Positions 14,301-30,800 of a stretch of DNA of 64,000 bases are shown here, in pieces. How positions within the stretch are numbered: the stretch's first letter is position 1; each line of letters opens with the position of its first letter. This DNA is from Spisula solida (lineage: Eukaryota; Mollusca; Bivalvia; Venerida; Mactridae). The DNA lies in NCBI GenBank assembly GCA_947247005.1, contig OX365946.1:12780453-12844452 (forward strand). The letters run 5' to 3'. The position numbers and the translations under genes were made by a program. A model generated the notes under the pieces. It had not been told where the DNA came from. It made no database searches and saw only the letters and a list, made by a program, of their open reading frames with translations.

Positions 14301-15380
14301 ACAAATTACTGCTGGGATATACATCAATTGTCCTTCAGGACAGTCTTTGTATTAGAGGTCTATGTTCTCAGGTTGTCTTTAAACAGGTTTGAATGTACGT
14401 GTTCTAAACCTGTACGAAGGCACATGAATTACAAAACTCGTATATATTTTAACTACAACATGTATCTCTATTTAAAAAGAATTAAATGTGAATTTGGCAT
14501 TAAAATATTACATACATTTTGTTTATTAAGAAAATAATAAAAAATATATATAAAAGAAATCAATGAAACATCATGCCTACTTCAGGATTCGAACCCACGA
14601 TCCACAGACAACTAAAACGAAACAAAAATGTCCAATCACATTATTGTTCTGCTCTTTTAAAATAAGAAAAGGATGAGTATCGAGTTAGCACAGTGGTTCT
14701 GCCGACGGATCGACCGAAGTATCCCCGCCGACAGAGATCAGCTGCTTTAGTCTCAGATGAAGGAACATTTGTTTCTTAGTAAATCCACTGTGCCACGGCT
14801 CACCCGATATTGCACAACAGTTATCTCGTATTTAAAGTTAATGTACGTACATGTGTATTGAGTCTATTTATAGAAATGACAGTGAATTGATTGCCGATAA
14901 TACAGAATCAGAGATCCGACATCATAAATACATTTTGTCATCATGCAAATGTAAACTAACTCCAAATATTGATTTACGACCTAAGTATCTTACATTAATT
15001 ACAAATCCAAGCACGTTCGCGTAATGTTTACAACCCGCATAAGACACTTGATATAAATCGATTGATCAGGTTGGTCACTTGTTTACATCACATTGTGTAT
15101 ATAAACATTGCAATTTCTCTTATTAATGTATTATTTTAATGGACATTATGTGTATTTGTATGTAGATTAGTGAATTAGGTATTGGTTTTAACTGCCCTTT
15201 TCTTCATTCGGAATGTTCAAAACAATAAAAATACAATGTTATGATATTGCAATGTTTGTATACAAGTGATAGACCTGATTAAACGGATACAAGCTTGCAT
15301 TGATATATATTAATCATAGCCCATTGGTGTATATTCATTCTTCATTAATGTGTAAGTATATCATAACATAGAACAACAAA

Positions 15381-15865
15381 TATATATGTTCTATAATGAA
15401 CAGGTGGTCTCTTATAACAAGTTAAAGTGGTCTATTTTCGCAGGTTATTTTTAACAGAGACTTGACAGTACTCGTACAAAAATGTATGCATGCGCATGTA
15501 TTATGTACAGTACAATATCATATTGTACACAAGAGGTACCGCCGTTTTATATCAAATTGGAACATCCAGGAGAATGTTCAATAGTAACATTAGAAAATAA
15601 AAACATAAATGTCAATAATGCACCATGCATATTGTACGTTTTGAACCCACGATCAAAGACAATCAAAATAAAATAATTAACTGCTTTTAAAAATAAGAAT
15701 AAAAAAATTCAGAGATCCTACATGTACTATGGGAAATTCATCAACTGCTGCTAGGGGCCGATTTGCATTATATGGAAGTGTTTCTGGTCGTCTGACCCGC
15801 ACTGACATCCAGCTGTCTCTGCAAGTCCCAGTCTTTTTGTATGTTTCCATAGACCGCAGTGCCCT
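15381..15865. repeat. Variant patch in satellite copy 9
   Basis: Copy 9 (15153-17046) has six private substitutions clustered in 485 bp: 15381, 15539, 15591, 15632, 15663 and 15865. Other copies usually have zero to three over the full 1894 bp. One change removes a TAA stop, opening a 64-codon frame seen in no other copy. That frame is a by-product and not a gene. Confidence 0.75.
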
Positions 15866-18800
15866 GTACGTACACGGAAAATGATAGTTTTATTGTGCTT
15901 GTTGTTTGTTAAGTGTATGTCAAATTAGCAAAGCGATTCTACCGATGAATAAACCGAAGCATACCCGCCGACAGAGAGCATGCTGCTTTAGTTTCAGATA
16001 TCGGGACGTTTGTGTCCTGCTTAATTTACTATGCCACGGCTCCCCGATATTTCAGAACATTTATCTTGTATTTATAGAGTCAAAAACATGCTTGTATATT
16101 CAATTATTTAATTAGTACGTTATTGTGTTATAGAGAAAACAACGACAAAAGTCGTTAACCGGTGGACTTATTCCTTAACAAGCTAATAATAATAACAAAT
16201 TACTGCTGGGATATACATCAATTGTCCTTCAGGACAGTCTTTGTATTAGAGGTCTATGTTCTCAGGTTGTCTTTAAACAGGTTTGAATGTACGTGTTCTA
16301 AACCTGTACGAAGGCACATGAATTACAAAACTCGTATATATTTTAACTACAACATGTATCTCTATTTAAAAAGAATTAAATGTGAATTTGGCATTAAAAT
16401 ATTACATACATTTTGTTTATTAAGAAAATAATAAAAAATATATATAAAAGAAATCAATGAAACATCATGCCTACTTCAGGATTCGAACCCACGATCCACA
16501 GACAACTAAAACGAAACAAAAATGTCCAATCACATTATTGTTCTGCTCTTTTAAAATAAGAAAAGGATGAGTATCGAGTTAGCACAGTGGTTCTGCCGAC
16601 GGATCGACCGAAGTATCCCCGCCGACAGAGATCAGCTGCTTTAGTCTCAGATGAAGGAACATTTGTTTCTTAGTAAATCCACTGTGCCACGGCTCACCCG
16701 ATATTGCACAACAGTTATCTCGTATTTAAAGTTAATGTACGTACATGTGTATTGAGTCTATTTATAGAAATGACAGTGAATTGATTGCCGATAATACAGA
16801 ATCAGAGATCCGACATCATAAATACATTTTGTCATCATGCAAATGTAAACTAACTCCAAATATTGATTTACGACCTAAGTATCTTACATTAATTACAAAT
16901 CCAAGCACGTTCGCGTAATGTTTACAACCCGCATAAGACACTTGATATAAATCGATTGATCAGGTTGGTCACTTGTTTACATCACATTGTGTATATAAAC
17001 ATTGCAATTTCTCTTATTAATGTATTATTTTAATGGACATTATGTGTATTTGTATGTAGATTAGTGAATTAGGTATTGGTTTTAACTGCCCTTTTCTTCA
17101 TTCGGAATGTTCATAACAATAAAAATACAATGTTATGATATTGCAATGTTTGTATACAAGTGATAGACCTGATTAAACGGATACAAGCTTGCATTGATAT
17201 ATATTAATCATAGCCCATTGGTGTATATTCATTCTTCATTAATGTGTAAGTATATCATAACATAGAACAACAAAGATATATGTTCTATAATGAACAGGTG
17301 GTCTCTTATAACAAGTTAAAGTGGTCTATTTTCGCAGGTTATTTTTAACAGAGACTTGACAGTACTCGTACAAAAATGTATGCATGCGCATGTATTATGT
17401 ACAGTACAATATCATATTGTACACAAGAGGTATCGCCGTTTTATATCAAATTGGAACATCCAGGAGAATGTTCAATAGTAACATAAGAAAATAAAAACAT
17501 AAATGTCAATAATGCACCATGCATACTGTACGTTTTGAACCCACGATCAAAGACAACCAAAATAAAATAATTAACTGCTTTTAAAAATAAGAATAAAAAA
17601 ATTCAGAGATCCTACATGTACTATGGGAAATTCATCAACTGCTGCTAGGGGCCGATTTGCATTATATGGAAGTGTTTCTGGTCGTCTGACCCGCACTGAC
17701 ATCCAGCTGTCTCTGCAAGTCCCAGTCTTTTTGTATGTTTCCATAGACCGCAGTGCCCAGTACGTACACGGAAAATGATAGTTTTATTGTGCTTGTTGTT
17801 TGTTAAGTGTATGTCAAATTAGCAAAGCGATTCTACCGATGAATAAACCGAAGCATACCCGCCGACAGAGAGCATGCTGCTTTAGTTTCAGATATCGGGA
17901 CGTTTGTGTCCTGCTTAATTTACTATGCCACGGCTCCCCGATATTTCAGAACATTTATCTTGTATTTATAGAGTCAAAAACATGCTTGTATATTCAATTA
18001 TTTAATTAGTACGTTATTGTGTTATAGAGAAAACAACGACAAAAGTCGTTAACCGGTGGACTTATTCCTTAACAAGCTAATAATAATAACAAATTACTGC
18101 TGGGATATACATCAATTGTCCTTCAGGACAGTCTTTGTATTAGAGGTCTATGTTCTCAGGTTGTCTTTAAACAGGTTTGAATGTACGTGTTCTAAACCTG
18201 AACGAAGGCACATGAATTACAAAACTCGTATATATTTTAACTACAACATGTATCTCTATTTAAAAAGAATTAAATGTGAATTTGGCATTAAAATATTACA
18301 TACATTTTGTTTATTAAGAAAATAATAAAAAATATATATAAAAGAAATCAATGAAACATCATGCCTACTTCAGGATTCGAACCCACGATCCACAGACAAC
18401 TAAAACGAAACAAAAATGTCCAATCACATTATTGTTCTGCTCTTTTAAAATAAGAAAAGGATGAGTATCGAGTTAGCACAGTGGTTCTGCCGACGGATCG
18501 ACCGAAGTATCCCCGCCGACAGAGATCAGCTGCTTTAGTCTCAGATGAAGGAACATTTGTTTCTTAGTAAATCCACTGTGCCACGGCTCACCCGATATTG
18601 CACAACAGTTATCTCGTATTTAAAGTTAATGTACGTACATGTGTATTGAGTCTATTTATAGAAATGACAGTGAATTGATTGCCGATAATACAGAATCAGA
18701 GATCCGACATCATAAATACATTTTGTCATCATGCAAATGTAAACTAACTCCAAATATTGATTTACGACCTAAATATCTTACATTAATTACAAATCCAAGC

Positions 18801-21800
18801 ACGTTCGCGTAATGTTTACAACCCGCATAAGACACTTGATATAAATCGATTGATCAGGTTGGTCACTTGTTTACATCACATTGTGTATATAAACATTGCA
18901 ATTTCTCTTATTAATGTATTATTTTAATGGACATTATGTGTATTTGTATGTAGATTAGTGAATTAGGTATTGGTTTTAACTGCCCTTTTCTTCATTCGGA
19001 ATGTTCAAAACAACAAAAATACAATGTTATGATATTGCAATGTTTGTATACAAGTGATAGACCTGATTAAACGGATACAAGCTTGCATTGATATATATTA
19101 ATCATAGCCCATTGGTGTATATTCATTCTTCATTAATGTGTAAGTATATCATAACATAGAACAACAAAGATATATGTTCTATAATGAACAGGTGGTCTCT
19201 TATAACAAGTTAAAGTGGTCTATTTTCGCAGGTTATTTTTAACAGAGACTTGACAGTACTCGTACAAAAATGTATGCATGCGCATGTATTATGTACAGTA
19301 CAATATCATAATGTACACAAGAGGTATCGCCGTTTTATATCAAATTGGAACATCCAGGAGAATGTTCAATAGTAACATAAGAAAATAAAAACATAAATGT
19401 CAATAATGCACCATGCATACTGTACGTTTTGAACCCACGATCAAAGACAACCAAAATAAAATAATTAACTGCTTTTAAAAATAAGAATAAAAAAATTCAG
19501 AGATCCTACATGTACTATGGGAAATTCATCAACTGCTGCTAGGGGCCGATTTGCATTATATGGAAGTGTTTCTGGTCGTCTGACCCGCACTGACATCCAG
19601 CTGTCTCTGCAAGTCCCAGTCTTTTTGTATGTTTCCATAGACCGCAGTGCCCAGTACGTACACGGAAAATGATAGTTTTATTGTGCTTGTTGTTTGTTAA
19701 GTGTATGTCAAATTAGCAAAGCGATTCTACCGATGAATAAACCGAAGCATACCCGCCGACAGAGAGCATGCTGCTTTAGTTTCAGATATCGGGACGTTTG
19801 TGTCCTGCTTAATTTACTATGCCACGGCTCCCCGATATTTCAGAACATTTATCTTGTATTTATAGAGTCAAAAACATGCTTGTATATTCAATTATTTAAT
19901 TAGTACGTTATTGTGTTATAGAGAAAACAACGACAAAAGTCGTTAACCGGTGGACTTATTCCTTAACAAGCTAATAATAATAACAAATTACTGCTGGGAT
20001 ATACATCAATTGTCCTTCAGGACAGTCTTTGTATTAGAGGTCTATGTTCTCAGGTTGTCTTTAAACAGGTTTGAATGTACGTGTTCTAAACCTGTACGAA
20101 GGCACATGAATTACAAAACTCGTATATATTTTAACTACAACATGTATCTCTATTTAAAAAGAATTAAATGTGAATTTGGCATTAAAATATTACATACATT
20201 TTGTTTATTAAGAAAATAATAAAAAATATATATAAAAGAAATCAATGAAACATCATGCCTACTTCAGGATTCGAACCCACGATCCACAGACAACTAAAAC
20301 GAAACAAAAATGTCCAATCACATTATTGTTCTGCTCTTTTAAAATAAGAAAAGGATGAGTATCGAGTTAGCACAGTGGTTCTGCCGACGGATCGACCGAA
20401 GTATCCCCGCCGACAGAGATCAGCTGCTTTAGTCTCAGATGAAGGAACATTTGTTTCTTAGTAAATCCACTGTGCCACGGCTCACCCGATATTGCACAAC
20501 AGTTATCTCGTATTTAAAGTTAATGTACGTACATGTGTATTGAGTCTATTTATAGAAATGACAGTGAATTGATTGCCGATAATACAGAATCAGAGATCCG
20601 ACATCATAAATACATTTTGTCATCATGCAAATGTAAACTAACTCCAAATATTGATTTACGACCTAAGTATCTTACATTAATTACAAATCCAAGCACGTTC
20701 GCGTAATGTTTACAACCCGCATAAGACACTTGATATAAATCGATTGATCAGGTTGGTCACTTGTTTACATCACATTGTGTATATAAACATTGCAATTTCT
20801 CTTATTAATGTATTATTTTAATGGACATTATGTGTATTTGTATGTAGATTAGTGAATTAGGTATTGGTTTTAACTGCCCTTTTCTTCATTCGGAATGTTC
20901 AAAACAATAAAAATACAATGTTATGATATTGCAATGTTTGTATACAAGTGATAGACCTGATTAAACGGATACAAGCTTGCATTGATATATATTAATCATA
21001 GCCCATTGGTGTATATTCATTCTTCATTAATGTGTAAGTATATCATAACATAGAACAACAAAGATATATGTTCTATAATGAACAGGTGGTCTCTTATAAC
21101 AAGTTAAAGTGGTCTATTTTCGCAGGTTATTTTTAACAGAGACTTGACAGTACTCGTACAAAAATGTATGCATGCGCATGTATTATGTACAGTACAATAT
21201 CATATTGTACACAAGAGGTATCGCCGTTTTATATCAAATTGGAACATCCAGGAGAATGTTCAATAGTAACATAAGAAAATAAAAACATAAATGTCAATAA
21301 TGCACCATGCATACTGTACGTTTTGAACCCACGATCAAAGACAACCAAAATAAAATAATTAACTGCTTTTAAAAATAAGAATAAAAAAATTCAGAGATCC
21401 TACATGTACTATGGGAAATTCATCAACTGCTGCTAGGGGCCGATTTGCATTATATGGAAGTGTTTCTGGTCGTCTGACCCGCACTGACATCCAGCTGTCT
21501 CTGCAAGTCCCAGTCTTTTTGTATGTTTCCATAGACCGCAGTGCCCAGTACGTACACGGAAAATGATAGTTTTATTGTGCTTGTTGTTTGTTAAGTGTAT
21601 GTCAAATTAGCAAAGCGATTCTACCGATGAATAAACCGAAGCATACCCGCCGACAGAGAGCATGCTGCTTTAGTTTCAGATATCGGGACGTTTGTGTCCT
21701 GCTTAATTTACTATGCCACGGCTCCCCGATATTTCAGAACATTTATCTTGTATTTATAGAGTCAAAAACATGCTTGTATATTCAATTATTTAATTAGTAC

Positions 21801-24800
21801 GTTATTGTGTTATAGAGAAAACAACGACAAAAGTCGTTAACCGGTGGACTTATTCCTTAACAAGCTAATAATAATAACAAATTACTGCTGGGATATACAT
21901 CAATTGTCCTTCAGGACAGTCTTTGTATTAGAGGTCTATGTTCTCAGGTTGTCTTTAAACAGGTTTGAATGTACGTGTTCTAAACCTGTACGAAGGCACA
22001 TGAATTACAAAACTCGTATATATTTTAACTACAACATGTATCTCTATTTAAAAAGAATTAAATGTGAATTTGGCATTAAAATATTACATACATTTTGTTT
22101 ATTAAGAAAATAATAAAAAATATATATAAAAGAAATCAATGAAACATCATGCCTACTTCAGGATTCGAACCCACGATCCACAGACAACTAAAACGAAACA
22201 AAAATGTCCAATCACATTATTGTTCTGCTCTTTTAAAATAAGAAAAGGATGAGTATCGAGTTAGCACAGTGGTTCTGCCGACGGATCGACCGAAGTATCC
22301 CCGCCGACAGAGATCAGCTGCTTTAGTCTCAGATGAAGGAACATTTGTTTCTTAGTAAATCCACTGTGCCACGGCTCACCCGATATTGCACGACAGTTAT
22401 CTCGTATTTAAAGTTAATGTACGTACATGTGTATTGAGTCTATTTATAGAAATGACAGTGAATTGATTGCCGATAATACAGAATCAGAGATCCGACATCA
22501 TAAATACATTTTGTCATCATGCAAATGTAAACTAACTCCAAATATTGATTTACGACCTAAGTATCTTACATTAATTACAAATCCAAGCACGTTCGCGTAA
22601 TGTTTACAACCCGCATAAGACACTTGATATAAATCGATTGATCAGGTTGGTCACTTGTTTACATCACATTGTGTATATAAACATTGCAATTTCTCTTATT
22701 AATGTATTATTTTAATGGACATTATGTGTATTTGTATGTAGATTAGTGAATTAGGTATTGGTTTTAACTGCCCTTTTCTTCATTCGGAATGTTCAAAACA
22801 ATAAAAATACAATGTTATGATATTGCAATGTTTGTATACAAGTGATAGACCTGATTAAACGGATACAAGCTTGCATTGATATATATTAATCATAGCCCAT
22901 TGGTGTATATTCATTCTTCATTAATGTGTAAGTATATCATAACATAGAACAACAAAGATATATGTTCTATAATGAACAGGTGGTCTCTTATAACAAGTTA
23001 AAGTGGTCTATTTTCGAAGGTTATTTTTAACAGAGACTTGACAGTACTCGTACAAAAATGTATGCATGCGCATGTATTATGTACAGTACAATATCATATT
23101 GTACACAAGAGGTATCGCCGTTTTATATCAAATTGGAACATCCAGGAGAATGTTCAATAGTAACATAAGAAAATAAAAACATAAATGTCAATAATGCACC
23201 ATGCATACTGTACGTTTTGAACCCACGATCAAAGACAACCAAAATAAAATAATTAACTGCTTTTAAAAATAAGAATAAAAAAATTCAGAGATCCTACATG
23301 TACTATGGGAAATTCATCAACTGCTGCTAGGGGCCGATTTGCATTATATGGAAGTGTTTCTGGTCGTCTGACCCGCACTGACATCCAGCTGTCTCTGCAA
23401 GTCCCAGTCTTTTTGTATGTTTCCATAGACCGCAGTGCCCAGTACGTACACGGAAAATGATAGTTTTATTGTGCTTGTTGTTTGTTAAGTGTATGTCAAA
23501 TTAGCAAAGCGATTCTACCGATGAATAAACCGAAGCATACCCGCCGACAGAGAGCATGCTGCTTTAGTTTCAGATATCGGGACGTTTGTGTCCTGCTTAA
23601 TTTACTATGCCACGGCTCCCCGATATTTCAGAACATTTATCTTGTATTTATAGAGTCAAAAACATGCTTGTATATTCAATTATTTAATTAGTACGTTATT
23701 GTGTTATAGAGAAAACAACGACAAAAGTCGTTAACCGGTGGACTTATTCCTTAACAAGCTAATAATAATAACAAATTACTGCTGGGATATACATCAATTG
23801 TCCTTCAGGACAGTCTTTGTATTAGAGGTCTATGTTCTCAGGTTGTCTTTAAACAGGTTTGAATGTACGTGTTCTAAACCTGTACGAAGGCACATGAATT
23901 ACAAAACTCGTATATATTTTAACTACAACATGTATCTCTATTTAAAAAGAATTAAATGTGAATTTGGCATTAAAATATTACATACATTTTGTTTATTAAG
24001 AAAATAATAAAAAATATATATAAAAGAAATCAATGAAACATCATGCCTACTTCAGGATTCGAACCCACGATCCACAGACAACTAAAACGAAACAAAAATG
24101 TCCAATCACATTATTGTTCTGCTCTTTTAAAATAAGAAAAGGATGAGTATCGAGTTAGCACAGTGGTTCTGCCGACGGATCGACCGAAGTATCCCCGCCG
24201 ACAGAGATCAGCTGCTTTAGTCTCAGATGAAGGAACATTTGTTTCTTAGTAAATCCACTGTGCCACGGCTCACCCGATATTGCACAACAGTTATCTCGTA
24301 TTTAAAGTTAATGTACGTACATGTGTATTGAGTCTATTTATAGAAATGACAGTGAATTGATTGCCGATAATACAGAATCAGAGATCCGACATCATAAATA
24401 CATTTTGTCATCATGCAAATGTAAACTAACTCCAAATATTGATTTACGACCTAAGTATCTTACATTAATTACAAATCCAAGCACGTTCGCGTAATGTTTA
24501 CAACCCGCATAAGACACTTGATATAAATCGATTGATCAGGTTGGTCACTTGTTTACATCACATTGTGTATATAAACATTGCAATTTCTCTTATTAATGTA
24601 TTATTTTAATGGACATTATGTGTATTTGTATGTAGATTAGTGAATTAGGTATTGGTTTTAACTGCCCTTTTCTTCATTCGGAATGTTCAAAACAATAAAA
24701 ATACAATGTTATGATATTGCAATGTTTGTATACAAGTGATAGACCTGATTAAACGGATACAAGCTTGCATTGATATATATTAATCATAGCCCATTGGTGT

Positions 24801-27800
24801 ATATTCATTCTTCATTAATGTGTAAGTATATCATAACATAGAACAACAAAGATATATGTTCTATAATGAACAGGTGGTCTCTTATAACAAGTTAAAGTGG
24901 TCTATTTTCGAAGGTTATTTTTAACAGAGACTTGACAGTACTCGTACAAAAATGTATGCATGCGCATGTATTATGTACAGTACAATATCATATTGTACAC
25001 AAGAGGTATCGCCGTTTTATATCAAATTGGAACATCCAGGAGAATGTTCAATAGTAACATAAGAAAATAAAAACATAAATGTCAATAATGCACCATGCAT
25101 ACTGTACGTTTTGAACCCACGATCAAAGACAACCAAAATAAAATAATTAACTGCTTTTAAAAATAAGAATAAAAAAATTCAGAGATCCTACATGTACTAT
25201 GGGAAATTCATCAACTGCTGCTAGGGGCCGATTTGCATTATATGGAAGTGTTTCTGGTCGTCTGACCCGCACTGACATCCAGCTGTCTCTGCAAGTCCCA
25301 GTCTTTTTGTATGTTTCCATAGACCGCAGTGCCCAGTACGTACACGGAAAATGATAGTTTTATTGTGCTTGTTGTTTGTTAAGTGTATGTCAAATTAGCA
25401 AAGCGATTCTACCGATGAATAAACCGAAGCATACCCGCCGACAGAGAGCATGCTGCTTTAGTTTCAGATATCGGGACGTTTGTGTCCTGCTTAATTTACT
25501 ATGCCACGGCTCCCCGATATTTCAGAACATTTATCTTGTATTTATAGAGTCAAAAACATGCTTGTATATTCAATTATTTAATTAGTACGTTATTGTGTTA
25601 TAGAGAAAACAACGACAAAAGTCGTTAACCGGTGGACTTATTCCTTAACAAGCTAATAATAATAACAAATTACTGCTGGGATATACATCAATTGTCCTTC
25701 AGGACAGTCTTTGTATTAGAGGTCTATGTTCTCAGGTTGTCTTTAAACAGGTTTGAATGTACGTGTTCTAAACCTGTACGAAGGCACATGAATTACAAAA
25801 CTCGTATATATTTTAACTACAACATGTATCTCTATTTAAAAAGAATTAAATGTGAATTTGGCATTAAAATATTACATACATTTTGTTTATTAAGAAAATA
25901 ATAAAAAATATATATAAAAGAAATCAATGAAACATCATGCCTACTTCAGGATTCGAACCCACGATCCACAGACAACTAAAACGAAACAAAAATGTCCAAT
26001 CACATTATTGTTCTGCTCTTTTAAAATAAGAAAAGGATGAGTATCGAGTTAGCACAGTGGTTCTGCCGACGGATCGACCGAAGTATCCCCGCCGACAGAG
26101 ATCAGCTGCTTTAGTCTCAGATGAAGGAACATTTGTTTCTTAGTAAATCCACTGTGCCACGGCTCACCCGATATTGCACAACAGTTATCTCGTATTTAAA
26201 GTTAATGTACGTACATGTGTATTGAGTCTATTTATAGAAATGACAGTGAATTGATTGCCGATAATACAGAATCAGAGATCCGACATCATAAATACATTTT
26301 GTCATCATGCAAATGTAAACTAACTCCAAATATTGATTTACGACCTAAGTATCTTACATTAATTACAAATCCAAGCACGTTCGCGTAATGTTTACAACCC
26401 GCATAAGACACTTGATATAAATCGATTGATCAGGTTGGTCACTTGTTTACATCACATTGTGTATATAAACATTGCAATTTCTCTTATTAATGTATTATTT
26501 TAATGGACATTATGTGTATTTGTATGTAGATTAGTGAATTAGGTATTGGTTTTAACTGCCCTTTTCTTCATTCGGAATGTTCAAAACAATAAAAATACAA
26601 TGTTATGATATTGCAATGTTTGTATACAAGTGATAGACCTGATTAAACGGATACAAGCTTGCATTGATATATATTAATCATAGCCCATTGGTGTATATTC
26701 ATTCTTCATTAATGTGTAAGTATATCATAACATAGAACAACAAAGATATATGTTCTATAATGAACAGGTGGTCTCTTATAACAAGTTAAAGTGGTCTATT
26801 TTCGAAGGTTATTTTTAACAGAGACTTGACAGTACTCGTACAAAAATGTATGCATGCGCATGTATTATGTACAGTACAATATCATATTGTACACAAGAGG
26901 TATCGCCGTTTTATATCAAATTGGAACATCCAGGAGAATGTTCAATAGTAACATAAGAAAATAAAAACATAAATGTCAATAATGCACCATGCATACTGTA
27001 CGTTTTGAACCCACGATCAAAGACAACCAAAATAAAATAATTAACTGCTTTTAAAAATAAGAATAAAAAAATTCAGAGATCCTACATGTACTATGGGAAA
27101 TTCATCAACTGCTGCTAGGGGCCGATTTGCATTATATGGAAGTGTTTCTGGTCGTCTGACCCGCACTGACATCCAGCTGTCTCTGCAAGTCCCAGTCTTT
27201 TTGTATGTTTCCATAGACCGCAGTGCCCAGTACGTACACGGAAAATGATAGTTTTATTGTGCTTGTTGTTTGTTAAGTGTATGTCAAATTAGCAAAGCGA
27301 TTCTACCGATGAATAAACCGAAGCATACCCGCCGACAGAGAGCATGCTGCTTTAGTTTCAGATATCGGGACGTTTGTGTCCTGCTTAATTTACTATGCCA
27401 CGGCTCCCCGATATTTCAGAACATTTATCTTGTATTTATAGAGTCAAAAACATGCTTGTATATTCAATTATTTAATTAGTACGTTATTGTGTTATAGAGA
27501 AAACAACGACAAAAGTCGTTAACCGGTGGACTTATTCCTTAACAAGCTAATAATAATAACAAATTACTGCTGGGATATACATCAATTGTCCTTCAGGACA
27601 GTCTTTGTATTAGAGGTCTATGTTCTCAGGTTGTCTTTAAACAGGTTTGAATGTACGTGTTCTAAACCTGTACGAAGGCACATGAATTACAAAACTCGTA
27701 TATATTTTAACTACAACATGTATCTCTATTTAAAAAGAATTAAATGTGAATTTGGCATTAAAATATTACATACATTTTGTTTATTAAGAAAATAATAAAA

Positions 27801-30800
27801 AATATATATAAAAGAAATCAATGAAACATCATGCCTACTTCAGGATTCGAACCCACGATCCACAGACAACTAAAACGAAACAAAAATGTCCAATCACATT
27901 ATTGTTCTGCTCTTTTAAAATAAGAAAAGGATGAGTATCGAGTTAGCACAGTGGTTCTGCCGACGGATCGACCGAAGTATCCCCGCCGACAGAGATCAGC
28001 TGCTTTAGTCTCAGATGAAGGAACATTTGTTTCTTAGTAAATCCACTGTGCCACGGCTCACCCGATATTGCACAACAGTTATCTCGTATTTAAAGTTAAT
28101 GTACGTACATGTGTATTGAGTCTATTTATAGAAATGACAGTGAATTGATTGCCGATAATACAGAATCAGAGATCCGACATCATAAATACATTTTGTCATC
28201 ATGCAAATGTAAACTAACTCCAAATATTGATTTACGACCTAAGTATCTTACATTAATTACAAATCCAAGCACGTTCGCGTAATGTTTACAACCCGCATAA
28301 GACACTTGATATAAATCGATTGATCAGGTTGGTCACTTGTTTACATCACATTGTGTATATAAACATTGCAATTTCTCTTATTAATGTATTATTTTAATGG
28401 ACATTTTGTGTATTTGTATGTAGATTAGTGAATTAGGTATTGGTTTTAACTGCCCTTTTCTTCATTCGGAATGTTCAAAACAATAAAAATACAATGTTAT
28501 GATATTGCAATGTTTGTATACAAGTGATAGACCTGATTAAACGGATACAAGCTTGCATTGATATATATTAATCATAGCCCATTGGTGTATATTCATTCTT
28601 CATTAATGTGTAAGTATATCATAACATAGAACAACAAAGATATATGTTCTATAATGAACAGGTGGTCTCTTATAACAAGTTAAAGTGGTCTATTTTCGCA
28701 GGTTATTTTTAACAGAGACTTGACAGTACTCGTACAAAAATGTATGCATGCGCATGTATTATGTACAGTACAATATCATATTGTACACAAGAGGTATCGC
28801 CGTTTTATATCAAATTGGAACATCCAGGAGAATGTTCAATAGTAACATAAGAAAATAAAAACATAAATGTCAATAATGCACCATGCATACTGTACGTTTT
28901 GAACCCACGATCAAAGACAACCAAAATAAAATAATTAACTGCTTTTAAAAATAAGAATAAAAAAATTCAGAGATCCTACATGTACTATGGGAAATTCATC
29001 AACTGCTGCTAGGGGCCGATTTGCATTATATGTAAGTGTTTCTGGTCGTCTGACCCGCACTGACATCCAGCTGTCTCTGCAAGTCCCAGTCTTTTTGTAT
29101 GTTTCCATAGACCGCAGTGCCCAGTACGTACACGGAAAATGATAGTTTTATTGTGCTTGTTGTTTGTTAAGTGTATGTCAAATTAGCAAAGCGATTCTAC
29201 CGATGAATAAACCGAAGCATACCCGCCGACAGAGAGCATGCTGCTTTAGTTTCAGATATCGGGACGTTTGTGTCCTGCTTAATTTACTATGCCACGGCTC
29301 CCCGATATTTCAGAACATTTATCTTGTATTTATAGAGTCAAAAACATGCTTGTATATTCAATTATTTAATTAGTACGTTATTGTGTTATAGAGAAAACAA
29401 CGACAAAAGTCGTTAACCGGTGGACTTATTCCTTAACAAGCTAATAATAATAACAAATTACTGCTGGGATATACATCAATTGTCCTTCAGGACAGTCTTT
29501 GTATTAGAGGTCTATGTTCTCAGGTTGTCTTTAAACAGGTTTGAATGTACGTGTTCTAAACCTGTACGAAGGCACATGAATTACAAAACTCGTATATATT
29601 TTAACTACAACATGTATCTCTATTTAAAAAGAATTAAATGTGAATTTGGCATTAAAATATTACATACATTTTGTTTATTAAGAAAATAATAAAAAATATA
29701 TATAAAAGAAATCAATGAAACATCATGCCTACTTCAGGATTCGAACCCACGATCCACAGACAACTAAAACGAAACAAAAATGTCCAATCACATTATTGTT
29801 CTGCTCTTTTAAAATAAGAAAAGGATGAGTATCGAGTTAGCACAGTGGTTCTGCCGACGGATCGACCGAAGTATCCCCGCCGACAGAGATCAGCTGCTTT
29901 AGTCTCAGATGAAGGAACATTTGTTTCTTAGTAAATCCACTGTGCCACGGCTCACCCGATATTGCACAACAGTTATCTCGTATTTAAAGTTAATGTACGT
30001 ACATGTGTATTGAGTCTATTTATAGAAATGACAGTGAATTGATTGCCGATAATACAGAATCAGAGATCCGACATCATAAATACATTTTGTCATCATGCAA
30101 ATGTAAACTAACTCCAAATATTGATTTACGACCTAAGTATCTTACATTAATTACAAATCCAAGCACGTTCGCGTAATGTTTACAACCCGCATAAGACACT
30201 TGATATAAATCGATTGATCAGGTTGGTCACTTGTTTACATCACATTGTGTATATAAACATTGCAATTTCTCTTATTAATGTATTATTTTAATGGACATTA
30301 TGTGTATTTGTATGTAGATTAGTGAATTAGGTATTGGTTTTAACTGCCCTTTTCTTCATTCGGAATGTTCAAAACAATAAAAATACAATGTTATGATATT
30401 GCAATGTTTGTATACAAGTGATAGACCTGATTAAACGGATACAAGCTTGCATTGATATATATTAATCATAGCCCATTGGTGTATATTCATTCTTCATTAA
30501 TGTGTAAGTATATCATAACATAGAACAACAAAGATATATGTTCTATAATGAACAGGTGGTCTCTTATAACAAGTTAAAGTGGTCTATTTTCGCAGGTTAT
30601 TTTTAACAGAGACTTGACAGTACTCGTACAAAAATGTATGCATGCGCATGTATTATGTACAGTACAATATCATATTGTACACAAGAGGTATCGCCGTTTT
30701 ATATCAAATTGGAACATCCAGGAGAATGTTCAATAGTAACATAAGAAAATAAAAACATAAATGTCAATAATGCACCATGCATACTGTACGTTTTGAACCC

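Noticed and set aside
15482..15676. 64-codon frame only in satellite copy 9
   Set aside because: Created by private substitutions that remove a stop; other copies lack it.
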